DNA of 64,000 bases from Costus lasius (taxonomy: Eukaryota > Streptophyta > Magnoliopsida > Zingiberales > Costaceae). Numbering within the stretch: position 1 is the stretch's first letter; the number at the start of each line of letters is the position of its first letter. Where the stretch lies: assembly GCA_027563935.2 (NCBI GenBank), contig CM050446.2:128806499-128870498 (forward strand), given 5' to 3'. Both the position numbers and the translations under genes were made by a program. Of the stretch, positions 28,126 to 40,080 are shown one piece after another. The notes under the pieces are model-generated. The model did no database searches and had not been told where the DNA came from. It was given only the letters and a program-made list of their open reading frames with translations.

Positions 28126-28880
28126 TTGGATATTGGAATTTGGAAGATTATCCGGCCTTGACGGCGTATTGGATGTTTGATTTGGCAAAATTACCCGGCC
28201 TAGTGACTTGTTGGGTAATTTGAATTTGAGAAAATATCCAGTCTTGCGACTTATTAGATATTTAAATTTAAAAAAAATTACCCGGCCTTATGGCTTGTTG
28301 GATAATTTTTGAATTTGGGAAAATTACCCGGTTTTGCGACTTGTTGGATAATTTGATTTGGAAAATATCCGGTATTGCGACTTGTTGGATATTTAAATTT
28401 GGAGAAAATTACCCGACCTTGCGGCTTGTTGGATAATTTAGATTTAAAAATATTCGGTCTTGTGATTTGTTGAATAATTTGATTTGAAAAATATCCGGTC
28501 TTGTGACTTGTTGAATATTTAAATTTTAAAAAAATTACCTGGCCTTGTGGCGTGTTGGATAATTTAAATTTTAGAAAATATCTAGTCTTGCGACTTGTTG
28601 CATAATTTGATTTGGAAAATATCCGATTTTGCGACTTGTTGGATATTTAAATTGGGAGAAAATTATCCAGCCTTGCGGCGTGTTGGATAATTTATATTTG
28701 AGAAAATATCCGGTCTCGCAGTGTATTGGATATTTTGAATTTGAAAAAAAAATATCCGGCTTCACGGCATATTGGATACTTAAATTTGGAAAAATTATCT
28801 GGTCTCTTACCATGTTGGATAATTTAATTTAAAAATTACCCGGCCTCTCGGCGTGTTGGATAATTTAATTTTAAGAAATT
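28126..28880 (+). repeat. 43-bp tandem array with ~129-bp higher-order period
   Basis: About 18 units of roughly 43 bp of the type ccggtcttgcgacttgttgg plus an AT tail. The variant that reads gttggatatttaaattt recurs near 28251, 28383, 28509, 28637 and 28767, that is every third unit. The array therefore has a three-unit higher-order repeat of about 129 bp. Confidence 0.88.
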
Positions 28881-28889
28881 ACTTAAACC

Positions 28890-28985
28890 TTAACGAACGT
28901 AACACCATATTGAGAAGCTACGTTCCGACGATAAACGTCGACATACGCACCTCCCAAACAATACTTCGTTGCAATACATCAAGGC
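28890..28985 (+). repeat. Second copy of the R1 border after the 43-bp array
   Basis: Reads accatattgagaagctacg and cgcacctcccaaacaatact, matching 28040-28110. The tandem array is thus bracketed by direct repeats of its own flank. Confidence 0.8.
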
Positions 28986-28989
28986 TTTC

Positions 28990-29688
28990 AGTGTTATTTT
29001 TGTTTTATTTAAATATTTATATGGTTGTGTCTTTTGGAGTCGAACACGATATCAGTAAAATTTGAATCTTTGCTACGTAGATTCGTGATCGGGATGCCTA
29101 GACCGGCGATAGTCATGTATAGAGATTTGCTTTATTCGTTTATTTATTATTATTTTGATTAATTGTTTTCATGTATTTATTATTATTTTTTTTTTGCAAA
29201 AGAGCATAGTTACTCTTCATTCAGCGAGGGGTTCGTGTGCAGTTCTGTTGCCTCAGGCGACGAGGCCTTTGAGCTGTTTCTCCGAACTCTTTCCAGGTGG
29301 AGGAGAGATTGAGTGTGAGCTTCGATGAGGACTCTCATGTCATTTTCGGACGATCAAACCAGCAATGTGGCAGATGGCAGCGGCAAGCTTCTCCTTGCCA
29401 TTCTCCTTCATGTTATGTGACCAAGTGTTTAGGGCTGCCGAAAGTGGCGCTACTTCAATCAAGATCTCAGCCAGCGACCTTTTGTGGGCAGCACCAGAAG
29501 AAATGGTGTCGCTGTTTCAATTGAGATCTCAACCATCAACCACTCCTTCAGTGGGCAGTGGCAGAAGGAACAGAGGTGCGAACGTATGGTTGGGGTCGTA
29601 GCCGAGAGAGACATCGGGTTGGTGGAGTCCAACTTCAGAACTTGCCCAGCTTGTTCCTTGACCAGGTAGTGCTTTAGGAAGTGGATTG
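28990..29688. other. No gene recognised; left flank of the copia insertion
   Basis: Continuous before insertion with 36003-36480, as shown by the GATTG duplication. Short open frames only. Moderately GC-balanced from 29220. Confidence 0.5.
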
Positions 29689-30127
29689 TGTAGGTTATTT
29701 TATGGTCCATATGTTCTAAGCTATTAAAAGTAACTTATTATATTTTAATAAGTGATGAGTTTCTAAATCCTATTGGTTACAAAATCATTTGTTAACCTAT
29801 ACATTGATGGGATGTGGGTTATAATAGATAAAAAGAAACGGGTCCTCTCTCTACCCAATAACGTAAATTCTCCATCAATAAAAGGATGATGAGGTCTTCA
29901 ATCATGAAGCAAGCCATCAAGGGGTCAAGAGAGAGAAATCTAGTTTCATCAAACAAGAGATTATTTTAATCAATCATTATCAAATCATCATGGAGCAAGG
30001 TATGATTTTATTCTTGAATTTTATTATGCATGTGAAAATTATATAGTTCAATGATCTTGATATAATGCTAATGTAAATTATAATATATATTATTTATATA
30101 ATGATAATACAAAAAAATTATCTAACA
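29689..30127 (+). repeat. Copia 5' LTR
   Basis: Starts tgtaggttattttatggtcc and ends attatctaaca; 439 bp. Same length as the 3' LTR, with mostly transition differences. Confidence 0.96.
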
Positions 30128-30129
30128 TG

Positions 30130-30141
30130 TGGTATCAGAGC
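30130..30141 (+). promoter_or_regulatory. Copia primer binding site
   Basis: TGGTATCAGAGC, a perfect match to the plant initiator tRNA-Met site, two bases after the 5' LTR. Confidence 0.93.
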
Positions 30142-31141
30142 GATGGTTTTAGAACATATAATTTTCCATTAATAATTTTTTTTTTATGGCATGATGATAA
30201 TATATTCTACATCAATTTAAATGATTTCAGGTATATATAAATAAATTAGAAGTTATGTGTTTAAGTTGGACACATAATTATGATATAAAATTTATTTACC
30301 ATGAACGTTATATAAATTACATCTATGATTTCTCTTTATTTGGATTTATATATAGAAATCAATGCAATAATGAATTTTGGTTTACTATTTTTTATGTGAC
30401 ATATTCTTTACGTGTTTTTCTCTTTCATTGGTTTAAATGTTTTAATGCTCCCTTAATCATTTGTGACATATTTATAAAGTTTAACAAATAATAGTAACAT
30501 TTGATATATAATGGATTATGTTATATGAATAATTTTATTTTATGACTTCCTTATAATTGGTTACTGTGATTAACATCATAGTGCAAATATTATATATAGT
30601 TATGTTTAAATAAAAGTTTATTTTAAAGAAACTTTTATTAAATTGTATAACATTACAATTAATTTGGAATCTATATTATGAATAATTTGTTAGTCACCAA
30701 AGTGGCCAAATTAGAATATTTATATATATGCCAAAATAAAATTTCAATCACCCATTATTATGTGATGTTATTAAAAGGATAACATGATGATATATATATT
30801 CTATTAATGGGTATACTGAAATTCATTGATTATAAAATATTTAGGAATCACCCAAAGGTCGATTAGTTATTTTGTAATCATGAACATGACAATGGTTAAT
30901 TGATATATTTTGTTAGATATGTTTGGTACATCCAAAGATTATCGGCATGCCTAATTAAAATATACTTAAATTACCAATTATGTTAAAATGATAAGCATTG
31001 ATAATATTTATTGTTGTGCATTGTTGAATCACCCAAAGGAGAACATCAATGCACATCTAATTTTATCATCTGAATCTATATTATATGTTTATTTAAAACT
31101 TGAAGCATTAATGTATGAGCATTTTATTTATTTGCAGCATT
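30142..31141. other. Long AT-rich leader of the copia element
   Basis: About 1 kb between primer site and gag with no coding sequence. A tttgcag sequence at 31134-31140, just before gag, resembles a splice acceptor, so a leader intron is possible. Confidence 0.5.
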
Positions 31142-31930
31142 TGGTCCTATTTCTCTTCATTCGCAAGCTTCATCTATTATAAAGTTCAATGGGCTTAATT
31201 TTTCTGAATGGTCTGAACAAGTCAAATTTCACTTAGAAATTTTGGATCTTGATTTAGCACTTATAGATGATAAGCCTGATGCTATCACTGACTCTAGTAG
31301 TGCAGACCAAATATCTTTCTATAATGCTTGGGAAAGATCAAATAGAATGAGTTTAATGTTTATGCGAATGACAATAGCAGAGAACATCAAGTCAACAATT
31401 TCTAAAACTGATAGTGCAAAAGTTTTTATAGAATTAGTAAAAAGTGTGTCCCATTCACTGCTGATAAGTCAATTGCTGGGACATTAATGGGTACATTAAC
31501 TACAATGAAGTTTGATGGTTCTCGTACCATGCATGAGCACCTTACTGAAATGATAAATATAGCAGCAAGATTGGGATCCATGGGAATGAAAGTTGATGAA
31601 AGCTTCCTTGTGACATTCATCATGAACTCCTTGCCTCCTCAATATGGTCCATTCCAAATAAATTACAATACAATAAAAGATAAATGGAATGTGACAGAAT
31701 TGCAAACTTTGCTTATTCAAGAGGAAGCAAGATTAAGAAAACAAGGAACGAACTCAATTAATCTCATGGGTTAACAAGGAGCTAAAAATAAATCAAGAAA
31801 GAAGAATCCAAAGGGTAATAAAGGACTATTGAAGGTTAATGAGTCATCTACCCAGATCCAAAAGAAGGAACAAAAGAAAAATAGTTGTCATTTTTGTGGA
31901 AAGCCTGGACATCATAAGAAAGATTGCTAA
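31142..31930 (+). pseudogene. Copia gag fragment with zinc knuckle
   Basis: Gag reads IIKFNGLNFSEWSEQVKFHL, then shifts frame near 31440 and continues MGTLTTMKFDGSRTMHEHL and FIMNSLPPQYGPF. It meets TAA at 31772-31774 after SINLMG. It resumes in frame to the nucleocapsid knuckle CHFCGKPGHHKKDC (CX2CX4HX4C, about 31889-31929), where another stop follows at once. The family role is packaging of element RNA. At least one frameshift and two stops. Confidence 0.85.
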
Positions 31931-34900
31931 AACGTGAGGCATGGTTCGAAAGTAGAGGTAAGCATAATGCATTCGTATGTTTCGAATCAAATTTTATTAA
32001 AGTTCCTCTTAATAGTTGGTGGATTGATTCTGGTTGTACTACTCATATTTCAAATACGATGCAGGGATTCCTTATGACCCAAACCATAAATGCAAATGAA
32101 AATTTTGTGCTTATGGGAAATCGAGTCAAAGTTCCAGTTGAAGCCATCGGAACTTATCATTTGATTTTAGACACTGGACATCATTTAGATCTTTTCCAAA
32201 CTCATTATGTTCCTTCTATTTCTCGTAATTTAATTTCTTTATCAAAACTTGATACAGCTGGATACTCCTTTAAGTTTGGAAATAGATATTATAGCTTATT
32301 TACACACAATCATTTTATTGGTTCTGGTGTTCTTAATGATGGCTTATATAAAATAAATCTTGATAATCTATTTGCTGAGACTCTGTTAACTTTGCATCAT
32401 CCTCTTGGTACCAAACGAGGTTTAATAGATGAAAGTTCTGCTTACCTGTGTCATAAACATTTAGGTCATATATCCAAAGAAAGGATACAAGGATGAATAA
32501 AAAATAATATCCTTCCTGATTTAGATTTTACTAATTTTGGTATTTGTGTAGATTGTATTAAAGGAAAATACACAAAATATACAAATAAGAAGAAAGCCAC
32601 AAGAAGCACACAACTCCTTGAACTTGTACACACCGATGTATGTGGTCCTTTTGATATTCCATCATTTGGTAGAGAAAAATATTTTATCACCTTTATCGAT
32701 GATTTTTCACGTTATGGATATATCTATTTGTTACATGAAAAATCTCAATCAGTAAATATCTTAGAGGTATTTATTACTGAGGTTGAAAGACAATTAGATA
32801 CAAAAGTAAAAATTATTAGATCTGATAGAGGTGGTGAATATTATGGAAGGTATGTGGACAACACCTCGGTCCATTTGCTAAATTTTTTGAAAGGCATGAC
32901 ATATGTTCTCAATATACAATGCTAGGAACACCAGAACAGAATGGTGTTGCAGAAAGGCGTAATCGTACCTTAATGGATATGGTTAGAAGCATGTTATGTT
33001 ATTCTTCTTTACCCTTGTCATTGTGGATGTATGCCTTAAAAATTGCCATGTATGTATTAACTAGGGTTCCTAGTAAAGCAGTTCAAAAGACTCCTTTTGA
33101 ACTATGGACGGGAAGGAAACCCAATTTAAGGCACCTACATGTATGGGGTTGCCCGGCAGAAGTAAGAATTTATAATCCACTTAAGAAATTGGATTTAAAA
33201 ACAACCAGTGGTTTCTTCATTGGTTATCCAGAAAAATCTAAAGGGTATAGATTTTATTTCCCTAGCCATAGTACAAGAATTGTTGAAACTGGAAATGCAA
33301 AATTTATTAAAAATGGTGACATCAGTGGGAGTGTAGAACCACGTAAAGTTGAAATTCAAGAAGTCTTGGCAGAGTTTTCTTTACCTAAAACTTCTTCTAA
33401 CGTTGTTGTTCCCATAATTGCTAGACAACTAGGCAGCATACAAGAACAACAAACATATGATGTAACACCTCATAATGAAGATGCTACCAATGAACCAATA
33501 GTTAATGGACCACAAGAGATGGTATTAAGAAGGTCTGAAAGACAAAGACGACCTGCTATCTCTAATGATTATGTGGTTTACCTACAAGAGTCAGAACATG
33601 ACTTAGGAATGAATGATGATCCAGTTTCATTTTCACAAGCCATAGAAAGTAATAATTCTATTAAGTGGTTAGATGCCATGAAAGAAGAGTTGAAATCAAT
33701 GAATGATAATGAAGTCTGGGATATTGTTGAATTACCAAAAGGTTATAAAAGAGTTGGGTGTAAATGGGTCTTTAAGACCAAACACGACTCTAATGGCAAT
33801 ATCGAACGCTATAAAGCTAGACTTGTTACTAAAGGTTTCACTCAAAATGATGGCATTGACTACAAAGAGACTTTTTCTCCAGTTTCGAAAAAGGACTCAT
33901 TTAGAATTATTATGGCAATGGTAGCTCATTATGATTTAGAGCTTTACTAAATGAATGTGAAAACTGCCTTTCTAAATGGGAATTTAGAAGAAGAGGTCTA
34001 CATGAATCAACCTAAGGGTTTTATAATTAAAGGAAAGGAACACATGGTATGTAAACTTAAAAGGTCAATATATGGTCTTAAACAAGCTTCCCGACAATGG
34101 TATCTTAAGTTCAATGATATCATCTCTTCCTTCGGATTTAAAGAAAATATTGTTGATAGATGTATATATTTGAAGATTAGTGGGAGCAAGTTTATAATTC
34201 TAATTCTATATGTTGATGATATTTTACTTGCTACTAATAATTATAGTCTATTACATGAGACCAAGAAATTTCTCTCATAGAACTTTAAAATGAAAGATTT
34301 AGGTGAAGCATCCTATGTGATTGGAATTAAAATAATTCGTGATAGATCACAAGGAATATTGGAATTATCCCAAAAAGCATATATTAATAAAGTTCTAGAG
34401 AGATTCAATATGGAGAGGTGCTCTGCAAGTGTTGTTCCAATTCAGAAAGGAGATAAATTGAGCCTTATGCAATGCCCAAGGAATGAATTCGAACGTAAAG
34501 AAATGGATCGAATTCCATATGCTTCTATCGTTGGTAGCTTGATGTATGCTCAAACATGTAAAGGCTAGACATTAGTTTTGCTGTTGGAATGCTAGGCAGA
34601 TATCAAAGTAATCCAGGATTGGATCATTGGAAAGCTGCAAAGAAAGTATTGAGACACTTACAAGGAACAAAAGATCATATGCTCACTTACAGAAAATCCA
34701 ATCATCTTGAGGTGATAGGATACTCAGATTCAGATTATGCTGGATGTGTTGATACTAGAAAATCCACACTTGGCTATTTATTCCTTCTAGCTGAAGGAGC
34801 AGTCTTGTGGAAAAGTGCAAAGCAGTCTGTTATCGCTGCATCAACTATGGAGGCTGAATTTGTGGCATGCTTTGAGGCCACTATTCAAGGTTTATGGCTG

Positions 34901-35160
34901 CGGAACTTTATTTTAGGACTTGGAATTGTTGACAGTATTGCCAAGCCGTTGAAAATTTATTGTGATAATTCTGCAGCAGTCTTTTTTTCTAAAAACGACA
35001 AGTATTCAAGAGGTGCTAAACATATGAAATTGAAATACTTTGTCATTAAAGAGGAAGTTTAGAAACAAAGAGTGTCAATTGAACACATTAGCACCAATCT
35101 TATGATAGCAGATCCATTGACAAAAGGATTGCCACCAAAGACGTTTGGTGCACATGTCAA
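31931..35160 (+). pseudogene. Copia pol: protease, integrase, RT, RNase H
   Basis: Protease WWIDSGCTTHISN lies near 32020. The GAG-pre-integrase finger (HKHLGHIS...CVDC) is followed by the integrase core with HTDVCGPFD, FIDDFSRYGY and GTPEQNGVAERRNRTL. RT has CKWVFKTK, MNVKTAFLNGNLEEEVYMNQ and catalytic YVDD at 34209-34220. RNase H has GYSDSDYAGCVDTRKSTLG and IAASTMEAEF. Lesions: stop near 32495, a frameshift near 32850-32920, TAA near 33948 (Gln codon lost), TAG near 34278, a frameshift near 34565 and TAG at 35060. The end IADPLTKGLPPKTF is still readable. Confidence 0.9.
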
Positions 35161-35543
35161 AAGGATGGGCATTACTGAAAACCATTATTGATATCATGAT
35201 GATATTTTATATTTTTGACACTTTGAGCTCATTTAATTCATGTTTCTGATATATTTTAATGAATCATGTTTCATTATGCTATTTGTTGTATATACATGAA
35301 TGAATTATGTTAATATAACAGAATTTATCATTGACAAAAACATTATTTTTGGACCATTATGACATATTTCTTATTAACATATTATATTGAGTATTTAACT
35401 AATAATGTGATACATAGAAGGGACTATGTCGATCTAATGACATACAACCGCTATGATCCTTATTAGTATTTACTTAATAGTGATTATGATTTGACTAATT
35501 TAAAGAATGGATTTATTATTAGAAGATTAGATAATGTCATATG

Positions 35544-35558
35544 GACCAAGTGGGAGAA
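35544..35558 (+). promoter_or_regulatory. Copia polypurine tract
   Basis: Purine-rich accaagtgggagaa immediately before the 3' LTR; expected start point of plus-strand DNA synthesis. Confidence 0.75.
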
Positions 35559-35997
35559 TGTAGGTTATTTTATGGTCCATATGTTCTAAGCTATTAAAAG
35601 TAACTTATTATATTTTAATAAGTGATGAGTTTTTAAATCCTATTGGTTACAAAATCATTTGTTAACCTATACATTGATGGGATGTGGGTTATAATAGATT
35701 AAAAGAATAGGGTCCTCTCTCTACCCAATAACGTAAATTCTCCATCAATAAAAGGGTGATGAAGTCTTCAATCATGAAGCAAGCCATCAAGGGGTCAAGA
35801 GAGAGAAATCTAATTTCATCAAACAAGAGATTATTTTAATCAATCATTATCAAATCATCATGGAACAAGGTATGATTTTATTCTTGAATTTTATTATGCA
35901 TGTGAAAATTATATAATTCAATGATCTTGATATAATGCTAATGTAAATTATAATATATATTATTTATATAATGATAATACAAAAAACTTATCTGACA
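35559..35997 (+). repeat. Copia 3' LTR
   Basis: Starts tgtaggttattttatggtcc and ends acttatctgaca, followed by the target duplication gattg. Confidence 0.96.
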
Positions 35998-36002
35998 GAT
36001 TG

Positions 36003-36479
36003 TCCTCTCGAGGAGTAGGGCTTGCTAAGCGTAGCCTTGGGAGGTCACACGCGGAGGCAGAGGTGTGATTGGTCGCGAAATCCATGAGGAGCATGCTCGC
36101 CAAGAAGTGGCCGCAGTGAAGATGATGGTGTAGCAGCGGCGATTAGGTCTGGGGTCCAAGCTCTTTTACCATGAAGGAACAGGTCACTTAGCCACATAGG
36201 AGCTGGTGGATTTTTTGGGATGAAGGTCAGATTTAGATTGAATTTAAGACTGGGCGTGAAACGGCTGTTGTGCTGCTACTCGCAGATAGTTTAACATCCA
36301 TGAATTTGGAGTCAAGGTAACAGAACTTCTCTACATTTTAGATGATCTAATGAGGAATAGAAATTTGGAACATTTCTTCTCGAGGATTTGACACTGGGCC
36401 GGGTTTATTTTACCCGAATCTTATTCTTATAGCCAAGTGGATTCCGGGAAGAACTTGAATTGGGCGTATCTCTTTATTT
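36003..36479. other. No gene recognised; right flank of the copia insertion
   Basis: Pre-insertion continuation of 29220-29688. Mixed composition and no recognisable domain. Confidence 0.45.
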
Positions 36480-36950
36480 ATGTTCCCTTTTTTTTACTTC
36501 TCGCAAGATCGACGTCGCTGCTGCGGTCGAAGCAGGGGAAGAGCTCGGAACTCGTCTCCCGTTCCCACTGCTTCGCAGACCCCGCCCCCCTTCTTCCTCG
36601 TCGCCCATTGATTTAAGGAGGAAGGGCGCCTCCCTCTTTGGCAGATCCAGCCGGTGCCAGCCGGAACATTCCATTCGAGACGTCCGCCATTCACGCCACT
36701 GAATCCGCCAGTCTGAGGATCTTGCCTTCGTCTTCGAGCCGCCGATCACGCCGGAGAAGAGGCCGCTGCCAGCGGAGATGGCGCCGTTGTCCTCGCCGTA
36801 GATCTGCTGCGATCATCGCCGGAAGAGTCGATGCCACCTGCATCGACTTCGTCTGCGTCTGCATGGTTCGCCTCCGAGCGGACTGGGTGGGCCGGGTGAG
36901 GATTTTGGGCCGCCACCTGGGTCCATTTACCCTCTGATCTGGCCCAGGAA
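36480..36950. other. GC-rich island without supported gene
   Basis: Open frames on both strands, Arg/Ser-rich, overlapping and of unknown family. Followed by T-rich sequence, the same order as in the 59290-60920 region. Confidence 0.45.
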
Positions 36951-37194
36951 TGAAATGATCCTCACAACTATCATCACTCTCCAGTTCTTGCTTCTTACTT
37001 TTATTCACACCTCTTTTTTTTTGTTGTTTAGCACACTCCTCTTTTATTCATTCCTCTTTTATTCTCTCGCATCACTATTGCGTGGCTTTAAAATTCGTGC
37101 AGCATTGATTCATTAAATGATGCATGAAATATAAAGCTATAGCAACGTTGTAGATGACCGCGCGCTTAACATTTTCGGTGCAGTCCCCGCGTAG

Positions 37195-37300
37195 AAAAAA
37201 TTTTAGGCATCATGGTTTCCTACAACAATAAAACAAATAATTACGGGGGTTCTCATGCAATTAGGCATCATGGTTTCCTACAACAATAGAATAAACATAC
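37195..37300 (+). repeat. Short tandem repeat with ttaggcatcatg motif, two copies
   Basis: ttaggcatcatggtttccta occurs near 37203 and 37261. The ttaggcatcatg motif returns in the 40358-40580 array. Confidence 0.8.
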
Positions 37301-38126
37301 TCCCTTTTTACCTTCGAGTCTACTTGTACCAGCGTATCTTCCTCTTCGAGCTTCTCTCCTCTCTTTTTTTTGCAATCCTCTCGGCGTTATATTCCTCTGT
37401 GTTCTTTTTTTGTTGGACATCTCCTCCTTTATAAGCCAGCCACCATCGATTTCAAAATTGTTCCCTTCTCAGCTTTAACGCTTTACTTATTTAGCGCTCC
37501 TTTCCAATTGATTTTTTTTTTTGTCAAATGCTGTAAACGCCCTTTATTATTATTTTTTTGGCCATGATTCCCTTGATTTGATTTCTCGCTGAGTTTTTTT
37601 TATTTGTTTACAGCCGTGAATGTGCTGTCCCAGCATCGATTACTCTTCTATATTCGCTGCTATAAATATTTACCTTATCAGCACTTTGATTTATCCCTCC
37701 TTAATCAGTGGTTGTCTTGTATTTTATCATTTTTGTGCTGCCGAGCCTTTAATTTCTCCCTGCTATCAATTCTCCAGCTTCCCTTCCCAGATTCCTTTTA
37801 ACTATTTTCCGAGTCCTTCCCTCTTTCTCATTTGGATTCCTCCTCCTTCTATGCATACTGCATTAGTATGGAAATAATTGATTCAAGAGATTTCACACGT
37901 TTCTCTTCACTTAGGTAAATTGGCTAAAATCCTAATGCACCCGTTGAGTGGATTTCATGAGAGGCTGCTCTCGTTGTATTCATGATTGGTGTCTTGAGAC
38001 TCATAATCAGCAACCGTGTTGATTTATCTGATTATTTTTGGCACACTTCCAATTTTCTACTTAATGGTCAAAAATTAATTTTGACCTTGTCTTTTTGCAC
38101 ATATGGGTAAAAATTTATAGTCCAAC
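37300..38126 (+). repeat. T-rich dispersed repeat family, copy 1
   Basis: Long pyrimidine-rich stretch ending in a motif of the type gtcaaaaattaattttgacc (38069). Similar stretches end similarly at 44030-44090 and 60860-60925. Open frames here are low-complexity and not supported as genes. Confidence 0.55.
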
Positions 38127-38825
38127 AAATATATTTTTTAAAAATCTAATAAAAAATTATAGGTGTGCAAATTATCACACCCCTCCTGTATTAAATAAGG
38201 TAGAACGTGTATTAAAGAAGGTAGAAAATGTATTAAATAATGTAGAACTTGTATATATTAAGGTAGAACTTGTATTAAATAAGGTAGAACTTTTATTTAC
38301 TAAGGTAAAACTTGTATTAAACAAGCTAGAACTTCTATTTACAAAGGTAGAACTTGTATTAAATAAGGTAGAACTTTTATTTACTAAGGCAGAAATTGTA
38401 TATACTAAGGTAGAACTTGTATTAAATAAGATAGAACTTCTTAGAAATAAGGTAGAACTTTTAATAAATAAGGTAGAACTTCTTATAAATAAGATAGAAC
38501 TTTTAATAAATAAGGTAGAACTTCTTAGAAATAAGGTAGAACTTCTAAGTGCTATGGTAGAACTTTTAAAAAATAAGGTAAAACTTCTTAAAAATAAGAT
38601 ATAACTTTTAATAAATAAGGTAGAACCTCTAAGAGTTAAGGTAGAACTTATTAGAAATAAGGTAAAACTTTTAATAAATAAGGTAGAACTTCTAACTGCT
38701 AAAGTAGAACTTTAAAGGTTCTACCTTTTTTATTAAAAATTCTACCTTATTTCTAAAAAGTTCTACCTTATTTATAAGAAGTTCTATCTTATTTATTAAA
38801 AGTTCTATCTTATTTCTAAGAAATT

Positions 38826-38965
38826 CATTTGTGACTTTGTCTGATAGGCATATATGGTTTACACAGAACTCAAGTAGGATCTAAAAGTTTGATCACAGTC
38901 GTGGACACCAGGTTTACTGATTTAGAAAAAGCCATTGTCGGAACAATGGAAGTGGATATGCCTTA
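38826..38965 (+). pseudogene. Possible caulimovirid (endogenous pararetrovirus) movement-protein fragment
   Basis: A stretch unlike the repeat around it, with an open frame of about 40 codons. It contains GIYGLHRTQVG, then DTRFTDLEKAIVGTMEVDM. From memory, the D-R-x-x-x-x-x-x-A-I-x-G-T-M-E-V-D pattern resembles the movement protein of Caulimoviridae, which tubulates plasmodesmata. A stop lies a few codons upstream, and the frame runs into repeat downstream. This is a very short relic with no capacity to act. It could instead be a host or transposon fragment. Confidence 0.4.
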
Positions 38966-39629
38966 TTTATTAAAAATTCTACTTTAGCACTTAGAAGTTC
39001 TACCTTATTTATTAAAAGTTCTACCATAGCACTTAGAAGTTTTACCTTATCTATTAAAAGTTATACCTTCTTTCTAAGAAGTTCGATCTTATTTATTAAA
39101 AGTTCTACTTTATTTCTAAGAAGTTCGACCTTATTTGTTAAAAGTTTTACCTTATTTCTAAGAAGTTCTACCTTATTTATTAAAAGTTCCACCTTATTTC
39201 TAAGAAGTTCTATCTTATTTATTAAAAGTTCTACCTTAGCACTTAGAAGTTCTACCTTATTTATTAAAAGGTCTATCTTATTTCTAAGAAGTTCTTAACT
39301 TATTTATTAAAAGTTCGACCTTAGCACTTAGAAGTTCTACTTTATTTATTAAAAGTTCAACTTATTTCTAAGAAATTATACCTTATTTTTTTAAAGTTCT
39401 ACCTTAGCACTTAAAAATTCTACCTTATTTATTAAAAGTTTCATCTTATTTCTAAGAAGTTCTACCTTATTTATTAAAAGTTATACCTTATTTCAAAGAA
39501 GTTCTACCTTATTTATTAAAAATTCTAACTTATTTCTAAGAAGTTCTATCTTTTTTAATATAAGTTCTACCTTAGTAAATAAAAGTTCTACCTTAATTTA
39601 ATACAAGTTCTACCTTATTTAATACAGGA

Positions 39630-40080
39630 GCGGTGTGATAATTTGCATACACATAATTTTTGATTAGATTTTAAAAAAAATATTTTAGCAGAAATTACGG
39701 GCGAGTCATGATTAATTTCACACCCGTAATTCTACGAAGTTTTTGTACAGAGACTTTCACAGGAAGGGTGTGATAATTTGCACACATGTAATTTTTGATT
39801 AGATTTAAAAAAATTGGCAGAAATTACGGGCGACCTGTGATTAATATCACACCCATAATTTTAGGAGTTTATAGTACAGAGACTTTCATAGGAGGGGTGT
39901 GATAATTTTCACACCCATAATTTTTTATTAGATTTTAAAAAAAAATTGGGAGAAATTACGGGCGAGCCGTGATTAATATCACACCCGTAATTTTAAGAGT
40001 GTTTGGTACGAAGACTTTCACAAGAGGGGTGTGATAATTTTTGCACCCGTAATTTTTGATTAGATTAAAAAAAACAATTT
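39630..40080 (-). repeat. 130-bp satellite, inverted copies (about 3.3 units)
   Basis: Reverse-complement copies of the 26866-27715 monomer, with attacgggcgagccgtgatta, acagagactttcacaggagg and aggggtgtgataattt. Spacing is about 130 bp. Confidence 0.9.

Larger units (their letters stand above)
29689..35997 (+). mobile_element. Complete Ty1/copia retrotransposon, degenerate coding
   Basis: Two LTRs of 439 bp (29689-30127 and 35559-35997), TG...CA ends, a perfect primer site, a polypurine tract, and gag-protease-integrase-RT-RNase H in copia order. The five bases gattg flank both sides (29684-29688 and 35998-36002). By eye the LTRs differ at about 11 sites of 439 (2.5 percent). The internal region has several stops and frameshifts, so the element cannot now encode its own proteins. 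Confidence 0.97.

Noticed and set aside
28126..28880. CRISPR-like array
   Set aside because: Units are contiguous with no unique spacers, and the genome is a plant. It is a satellite with higher-order structure.
38095..38604. A 169-codon coiled-coil protein gene
   Set aside because: It is the translation of 21-bp satellite units. No start context or conservation supports a gene.
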